DNA of 41,410 nt, taken from contig SGPM01000249.1 in assembly GCA_004802725.1 (NCBI GenBank), positions 1 through 41,410 of the forward strand. Reading direction: 5' to 3'. The notes under the pieces were generated by a model, which did not search any database, had not been told where the DNA came from, and saw only the letters and a list, made by a program, of their open reading frames with translations. Shown here in pieces: positions 35,147 through 41,410 of the stretch (positions are counted from its first letter, which is position 1; every line of letters starts with the position of its first letter). Source of the DNA: Antrodiella citrinella. Taxonomy: Eukaryota > Basidiomycota > Agaricomycetes > Polyporales > Steccherinaceae. The position numbers and the translations under genes are program-made.

Positions 35147-38096
35147 ATGGCTTCGCGGAACGACCAGTTTCGTTTGATATCCACAAAATCCTCCTCGTCC
35201 GCCGCTGTAGGCCTCACCGACTTGACCCAGATGTCCATCACGTCGGACCCCTCGGACCCACTCAGCTCTGCTGAGCAGGCCAACGTCGCGTTCGTCAAGG
35301 GCGCAAAACGAAAGAGGCTCAGCAAGGTACGTGTCCGCCCGCGCCCACCTCTACCCTCCTAATTTCGCCTCACATAGGCTTGCGATGCTTGCCACAAAAG
35401 TAAACGCCGCTGCGACGGCACAGGTGCGTTTTTGTCCTTCTAAAGATGCAGAACCCTCCCCAACTGTTATCCCGTAACCCTGTCAGCGCCCTGCAGCAAC
35501 TGGTTCGTCTATTCCTTGCGTTCCGTCCTCGCTGAATTTAAAATGAGTCCACAGCTACTTTGCGTCAAAAGAGTGCACCTACACTGACTCGTCTGGTCGG
35601 CCGGTACCAGCCCCACGCAACGTCCACCCGCAATTGGGCGTGGATAGTCTCGCAGTAGACGTTCACGCCTCCCCGGCTTATCGTAAAGACGTGCCCGAGG
35701 GCACAGCTGCGGTCCCCGCACGCGTCCACCCCTCAGCAGACCCGTCGACCTCCCGAGGCGTTCGACGCGTCGCCGACGACCTTTCCGTCATTGATAATAG
35801 CAAAAGGGTACGGCCCGAAGGCGTGGACACTTCAGTGTCCATAATCAGTCCCCTCAGTTCTCCATCAGGCCCCGGCTCAGCCAGCGGTTCTCCCTCTTCT
35901 CTTCTTGATCCAGAAACCACCCATGAACTCACGAACCGTACGTGTCCGCGGATGCTCTCGCTGCGCCCACGTGCTGATCTTATCGCATCGCGCCAGTCTT
36001 CTTCACACATTCTAACCCTGGCCGCATGATCATCCACAAACCCTCGTTTTCTACTGCATTAACGAACGAGCAGCTACCGCCGTATCTCGTTCTAGCCGTC
36101 TGTGCAGTTGCGGCGCCACACTCGATAGACATTGCGATCAAAGCGCCCTCGCAGCGGCTCGCGGGTGTTCCCTTCTTCCAGGAAGCCGTCTCAATCATGT
36201 TCGACGCATCCGGCAGATTACTCGCCGAACCCAATCTCGCAACTGCACAAGCTTTGTGTCTCCTGGAGCTGCACGAGGTCTCAGCGAGTCATTCGTGGAC
36301 GAAACATTATCGCTATTTCGGTAAGCATGCCCTCGATTTCGCACCTCCGACGAGTTCGGTAATTTACCCAGGTCCATTCCCCGATAGATCTGGCTCTCAA
36401 GATCATGGAAGAGTCACTTGATGTCAGCAGAGCAGACGAGCTCTCCTTGACAACTCCACCGTTGTCGCCAGGTGCACGTACGGCATGCATCGAACGCGAG
36501 TGTACTCGACGATGCTTCTGGCTTGTGCAGGTCATGAGCTGGATCAACGGAATCTACACCTTCCGTCCGCTGCGGCCCAGGAGCGTCGAACTGATGCGCC
36601 ATGTTCGTCTTCCCGTTGATGAGACCAGTTTCGAGCTCGCCGTTCCCGTGCAAGCTGGCGGTACGTTTTAAGGTTGATGCTTTGTCATGTGAAAAAACTC
36701 AGATGTCCGCTTCCACAGAATTCATGCACATTCCCGCACCTCACACGAAATTTGCATCTCAGTTCGGGCATCTCTGCCGGATATTATCGTTGTACCAACG
36801 GCTGCAGGCTGAGCTCAACTGTATGTCTTTATTTTTTCTCATCGACGGTGTCGTTTTAACACGACGTAGCAAACAAGTCAGGCTCCGAACAATTGCGGGC
36901 TGTTAACGACGTAAAGAAGGGTGTGCAGGTGGGGTTTGAACGGAATCTCACCGCTATCATATGCTCACCGTTCCGGTAGATCTGGGTCGAGTCACTGGCC
37001 GAGCACCTGCGCTTCTCCGAGGCCAATTTGGACAAACAAGTGACCATGTTCGAAACGAGCTCGAACACCGGGGCCTGGTGTTTCTGCTTCATGCACGTCT
37101 TGCATCCGTGCCTGATCTTGTCCATGACCGAGGTAAGTATTCCCCGCGGCGCAATGTCTCCATTTTTCATCGTTGACGGTTCATCCACGCTAGGTTGATA
37201 GACGGGAAGCAGAGGTCGTAGGGTGGGTGCGCAATCAATTGAATGTAGTGTTTACAGCGATTGGTGGCCGTGCCAAAAACACCGTCCTATGTGAGCTCCC
37301 ACCCCAACTATCCTTCTCGCCGCTCTCTGATCGATTGCGTTTCCTTCTTTTCTTCTCTAGCGGCGTGTGCACTCTGGGTGAGCATCCATCGATTTATTTC
37401 TGACCGTAAATACAATTCTCATCTATTTCTTCCTTTCACCCTGCTCAGTCTTACAGCAAATACCAACCGAACGACCCGCAATTGCACAAATGGGACGACG
37501 AATTCGAGCGGTTATGGGGGTTCCGCGTCGCCGTCGTCGCCGATCAGTGGCGAAAATGTCAAGAGGAACAGCGATCGCAGATCGGGCGTACGTACCCTGT
37601 CGACGGTGTTGTTTCCACGCGGGAATCGCCCCCGGCGTTCACGGTCGCCGAGTCGTCGTCGAGTAGCGCGGGAAGTTCCCCACACGAGCTCGAGCCCCAG
37701 CAGCACCCTGGCGACCGTGGCCGCGGGATCGTCGTGATGGACTTGGCGGCGCATCCGGAACGGCATGGGTCGTACGTCGTTCAGCACCCGCCTTCGCACG
37801 TGGACTTGGGTCTGGTGGATGCGGTGGGTGGGCCGGGGAAGAAGTCGCTGCCGTCGCTCAAGGCGAGTGGCTTGCTGGATTCGTGGACGCATAATGCGAC
37901 CGCGAAGCAGAACACGCGGGCCCCGCCTCCGCAACAACAACAACAACAGACACATCAACAAGTTCAACAGCAACTTCAACAGCAACAGCATATTATCGGA
38001 TCGCATACCGCTGGCCCACCCCATGGGGCTCCGCCCCTTGTGCGGTCGGGACAGAGCATGCCTGTTGGGCTCAAGTGGCTCAACAGCGAGTCGTAA
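35147..38096 (+). CDS. Zn2Cys6 fungal transcription factor
   Basis: Nuclear regulator with an N-terminal binuclear zinc cluster and a central fungal_trans domain. Exons: 35147..35326, 35378..35423, 35487..35502, 35555..35937, 35997..36320, 36388..36660, 36719..36820, 36870..36928, 36980..37132, 37194..37290, 37361..37377, 37449..38096; 765 aa. The cluster is perfect: C62-x2-C65-x6-C72-x5-C78-x2-C81-x6-C88. The middle region shows RMIIHKPSFSTAL, PPYLVLAVCAVAAPHS, ARTACIERECTRRCFW and MFETSSNTGAWCFCFMHVLH, as in PF04082 regulators. The tail is Gln-rich (QQQQQQTHQQVQQQLQQQQ), likely an activation region. Two exons are 16-17 nt. At 36718 the acceptor ccacag was preferred over the earlier one because only it keeps frame. 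Target genes unknown. Confidence 0.92.
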
Positions 38097-40841
38097 ACTC
38101 ATATTCACTCGGGACGTAACCTTCGCTTCGACGTTCCGTCTAGTCGCATGGTGCATCGAGGCGGCATCGAAGGAAGGCAAAGAGGAAGCTTGGGACCCTG
38201 AGGCAACGACTCGCGAGCACCCTGACCGGTGACCCCCCACGCGCGGGAGAAGCGGACGCTGTTAGGTGGGACGGGGATGCCGCGCTAGGTGTTTAGTTTG
38301 AACGCCTTCGACCCACGACTTCCGACATCATATTGTTGTTTTCGATTGGATTCCCTCGTGAGCATCAGCGGTATGACGAGCCGTCGGCCCATGCGCGCGC
38401 GTCTTCCTTTTCCTTCTTCTGTCCCTTTCTTGGCTTTTGATTTTGCCGCGCCACCGGTTTTCGCTCCTTGAGGCCTTGAGGAGGGGAAGCTCTCATCTTT
38501 TGTTTTCTTTTTTCGTATCTTGCATTCATGTCATTACGCATCTATCATCTACCGCTACCCCTTAGACTCGTCCCCATCCGTTTCAGCTACCGCTAGTTAG
38601 TTAATCTGTCCGAGTCCTTAAACATCTTGGCTTTTTTTGTACTTTTTTTTGTGTTGGCTCGTATGAGTCATGGACGTGCATCGGGACGCTGTTCTCGTTA
38701 CTGGTATCGTATATATCTCCACTCAATCTCCAGTTGAGTCGGTGGTCGGTGTTGTGTGTTGTGGGTTCAAGTTTGCATTGGTCGTTGGTCGTTTGCTATC
38801 GATCGTTGGAGATCGTGGACTCGGATGACTCGGAGGCACCAGTGACGAGCTGGTCGAGGTGGATTGGATATGGACATGGTTCAACCGAGTTGGTGCAGCG
38901 TGTATATAGGAACGTCGATTTGAGCCTACGCCTACCAGACGCCTACCGTATGGTACGTTCGTCTGCTCACCGAGGTACTCAGTGTGGGTCCTGTGGTTCC
39001 AACGTTCAATATTCAATCTTCGGTCTCAGACCAATTCCACGGCCAGACTCTTGGGCTGCAATACAGGCCCAAATAACAATGGCGATGACGATTCATTTGT
39101 CCTGAAATAACCGCCTCCGAACCTCCGACTTCGTCGTCCTTACCCCTCCCGACCTTACGATACGATAAGTAACGTTAGCTCCAAATGCACCTTCGCACCT
39201 TTTCTCCTACGGTACTTACACTGCCAGCTGCCAAATTATAAGTGGTTTACACGTAGGGATGACAAACGCCGCATGCGCATATGATAAGCGTGTCGTGGAT
39301 AGCTCACGAAAAAACCGTAAACAATAGCCCGAAGACAGAGCATAGACCCAGATTTGCGAGCTTTTTGTCTGCATCAACACATAGTCGGAATGTGAATTGT
39401 TTGCACATTGAGCACGGAGAGGGATAACCTCATGTGTGGGCGCGGATTTTCAGAAAACAGTGCGAGACCGTGTCAGGAATAAAACGAACGAAAACAGCGT
39501 GTAGCCTTATACTATTGCGCGTGTACTGTAGTAGGATGTACGGGGACTCGGGCCATGGTGTATTATCGACGGGTAATTGGGTATGAATTGTATGATAATG
39601 TGTGAGATGGAAAGAAAAGAATAGAAGCGGGCATTAGGCAGGGTCCATTGAGAGCCAAAACCGCAATGAGGAGCGATGAGTCGATTGCGGAAGTCCTGAG
39701 GGGGCGAAGAAGAAAATGGAAACACGATGCGCGCGCGGTGTCCCATTTGAGTCTCAAAATGGTCCATGAATCCGGCGAGGCTAAGTTCGTCCACCGAAGG
39801 AGTGTACTGTGCCGGGATGCGGAGATAGCTTGAGCGTCCGACCGAACTAGATGGTTCATAGACGCGAACGTGGGCCAGTGGACGTGTAGGAATGGGCAGT
39901 GTGAACGACGCAAACGACAGACGACGCGATTGAAGGGTGACATGAGAGAACAGGCGATACGGTTGAATGCCATTATGCGACGCGAGGTACAGGTGGCACA
40001 AACAAGGAATAGACGATGTGAGCTAACGGTGACACAGATAAGAGGAAACGCACAAGATGAGCGGCGCAAACGCCAACGTAGTGCGTCACAAAATGATGAA
40101 CGGCGCGAGTGGTGCAGCATCGCAACGTGTACAATGATCAAAGTATGCATCGTAAGTGAGAGAACAAGGCTGAGGATACACCTCATGACGCACCTGTGGT
40201 GGTAACACGACGTTGTCTGTACTCTTCAACTCATACCCATGAGACAGGTAGTGGCGATATCTGGCTACTTAATGATGTTGAGGTCAGAGAGGAGGACTCG
40301 GGAGGAGAGGAATGTTGCCGCGCAAGTCCTGTGAGGCAAAGAAAGACTTAGAGAAAATCAAGAGAAAGCGACGACGTGGCACTCGGAAGTGTGTTGACGT
40401 TTATTGACATTTCCCGGATTAGGCTAAGCGGCATCCGCCGACGACGCGTTCGTGAGCAATGAGCATGAGTCTCTTCCCTTTCGTTCTTCATCTCATCGTT
40501 TGCCTTCTGCAGGTTTCCTCCCACCTGCTGTTCTCTATATTTGTCTCGGATCGTCTTGTATACGGACTCACTCCGAGTTGCTGGCCCTGCGAGTGCCCTC
40601 CCGCGCCGTATAGGTACTTACCGAATATCTAGAGTCTTTTACTTTCACTGACTGAAGTCCTCGTCGCTCCCGCGCCGTATAGACTCCGTCTTGCGATCTC
40701 TCACGTTCACATCCTGCCATCTAATGCTATTCAGCCATCTATCCTCATCTCAAGCAGCAACAGCCTGAACGCGGATCACTTGCCTCTCTCTCCTAGAGTC
40801 TTACCCAGCGCATGGTCTCGCGCTGCCGCATCATACTTACA
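38097..40841. other. 2.7 kb without a convincing gene
   Basis: The first ~600 bases are probably the transcription factor 3' UTR, with T-rich runs near 38630-38660. From 39500 to 40205 long frames overlap on both strands (207 and 164 codons on minus, 111 on plus). Their composition is odd and mutually mirrored, with no recognisable domain and no splice signals. From 40440 the DNA becomes pyrimidine-rich, like a promoter and leader for the small gene that follows. Confidence 0.4.
40598..40682 (+). repeat. 16-bp direct repeat ctcccgcgccgtatag
   Basis: Identical copies at 40598-40613 and 40667-40682, 69 bases apart, in the pyrimidine-rich region upstream of the candidate gene at 40842. They may be duplicated promoter elements. 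Confidence 0.7.
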
Positions 40842-41167
40842 ATGTCTGCGACGGTGATGCCCGTCCCCATTCAAGATACGTTTCTCACACGTCCCTCTGC
40901 GTCGACTTATCAAGCCCCTTCTTATCCAGGTACTTTATAATCGGATGACGGCGGGAGTGCGACTACCACCGCTTTCGTATTTTGAATCACGACGTAGGAC
41001 TCGGGCGACCATGTGAGTGCATGCCAGTGTCTTCGGTCGACACAAATATTTGTCCACCACTAATGTGTTCTGTCCTCCACAGAACAACATACTCAGTGCC
41101 CCCTCCTTCACCATTCACGCGAGCAGCTACACACTGGCTTTTCTTTGCAGATGCCACCTCGTACTGA
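40842..41167 (+). CDS. Possible small protein or N-terminal gene fragment
   Basis: Three exons can be joined in phase: 40842..40929, 40998..41012, 41097..41167, giving 57 aa. It starts MSATVMPVPIQDTFLTRPSA and ends FTRAATHWLFFADATSY. Donors are GTACTT and GTGAGT, and introns are 68 and 84 nt. The upstream region looks like a promoter (CT-rich, direct repeats). A more orthodox acceptor at 41082 leads at once to a stop, so the chosen join is not unique. All joins I tried end at the same TGA. No family recognised; it could be a real small protein, or a degraded or mis-spliced gene start. Confidence 0.3.
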
Positions 41168-41410
41168 CGAGAGAATCGCGCTCACCACCACCTGGTACTG
41201 GCAATGTCGAGCCGTCAGGCTTGGGTATGACATACATTATTTATGTACTGTACTGTAGTTGCACATGTCACGGCATCTGTTCTATTAGGCTTGTTATGTC
41301 AATCTACGTGTTTTTGAGCCCATCATATTTGTCCGACACCAGGACGTCTGCTATAACCCAATGCACTATAGGACATGTGAGCGGATCACAAAAGCAAAGC
41401 GAGCCAAATG
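41168..41410. other. Right-edge flank
   Basis: About 240 bases to the window end, AT-rich, no gene or repeat seen. Confidence 0.3.

Noticed and set aside
36700..36718. Earlier splice acceptor actcag at ~36702 in the Zn2Cys6 gene
   Set aside because: It shifts the frame and leads to a stop. The acceptor at 36718 keeps the conserved fungal_trans sequence.
39507..40205. 207- and 164-codon minus frames and a 111-codon plus frame
   Set aside because: Overlapping, low-complexity, Ser/Arg/His-biased, with no recognisable motif or splice structure. Probably chance frames in skewed DNA.

Overview
The window is nuclear DNA of a filamentous basidiomycete, most likely an Agaricomycete. The genes are dense and broken by many 46-75 nt GT..AG introns. 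The content is typical of that group: canonical H2A ending in SQEV, a fungal M50B-like membrane protein, Gly-Xaa carboxypeptidase, a Zn2Cys6 factor with a fungal_trans domain, and a NACHT fragment. Exon chains below were joined by hand from splice signals and reading-frame continuity. Most close perfectly in phase from ATG to stop. I found no rRNA, tRNA or CRISPR array.

Layout, left to right. The 3' end of a Ser/Pro-rich gene (+) is followed by histone H2A (-), an M50B-like metalloprotease (+) and the ADP/ATP carrier (-). Next come FIS1 (-) and COX23 (+), back to back, then an amidase-signature enzyme (-). After a gene-poor kilobase come the U2AF large subunit (-) and, divergent from it, a CSC1/DUF221 channel (+). 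An SLC35F-type transporter (+) and a small TM/coiled-coil protein (-) follow. An unrecognised gene (+) comes next, carrying a palindromic repeat insert. Then there is an M20 Gly-Xaa carboxypeptidase (-), the rotted 3' end of a second copy of it, and a truncated NACHT NTPase (-).

The right third holds a Zap1-like C2H2 factor (+) and a 710-aa unrecognised repeat protein with two PAM2-like motifs (+). It also holds the divergent ribosomal pair RPS15 (-) / RPP2 (+), a Zn2Cys6 transcription factor with a Q-rich tail (+), about 2.7 kb without a convincing gene, and a possible small gene (+).

Themes. Four consecutive genes from 2 to 7.6 kb are membrane or mitochondrial (M50B-like, ADP/ATP carrier, FIS1, COX23). 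Several pairs share short divergent promoters: FIS1/COX23, U2AF/CSC1, the 21 kb pair and RPS15/RPP2. Three highly expressed genes have an intron touching the start codon: H2A and RPS15 as ATG|intron, RPP2 apparently as intron|ATG. The 25.4-27.4 kb stretch looks like decaying accessory DNA. The best candidate for undescribed biology is the PAM2-like repeat protein at 29.9-32.4 kb.
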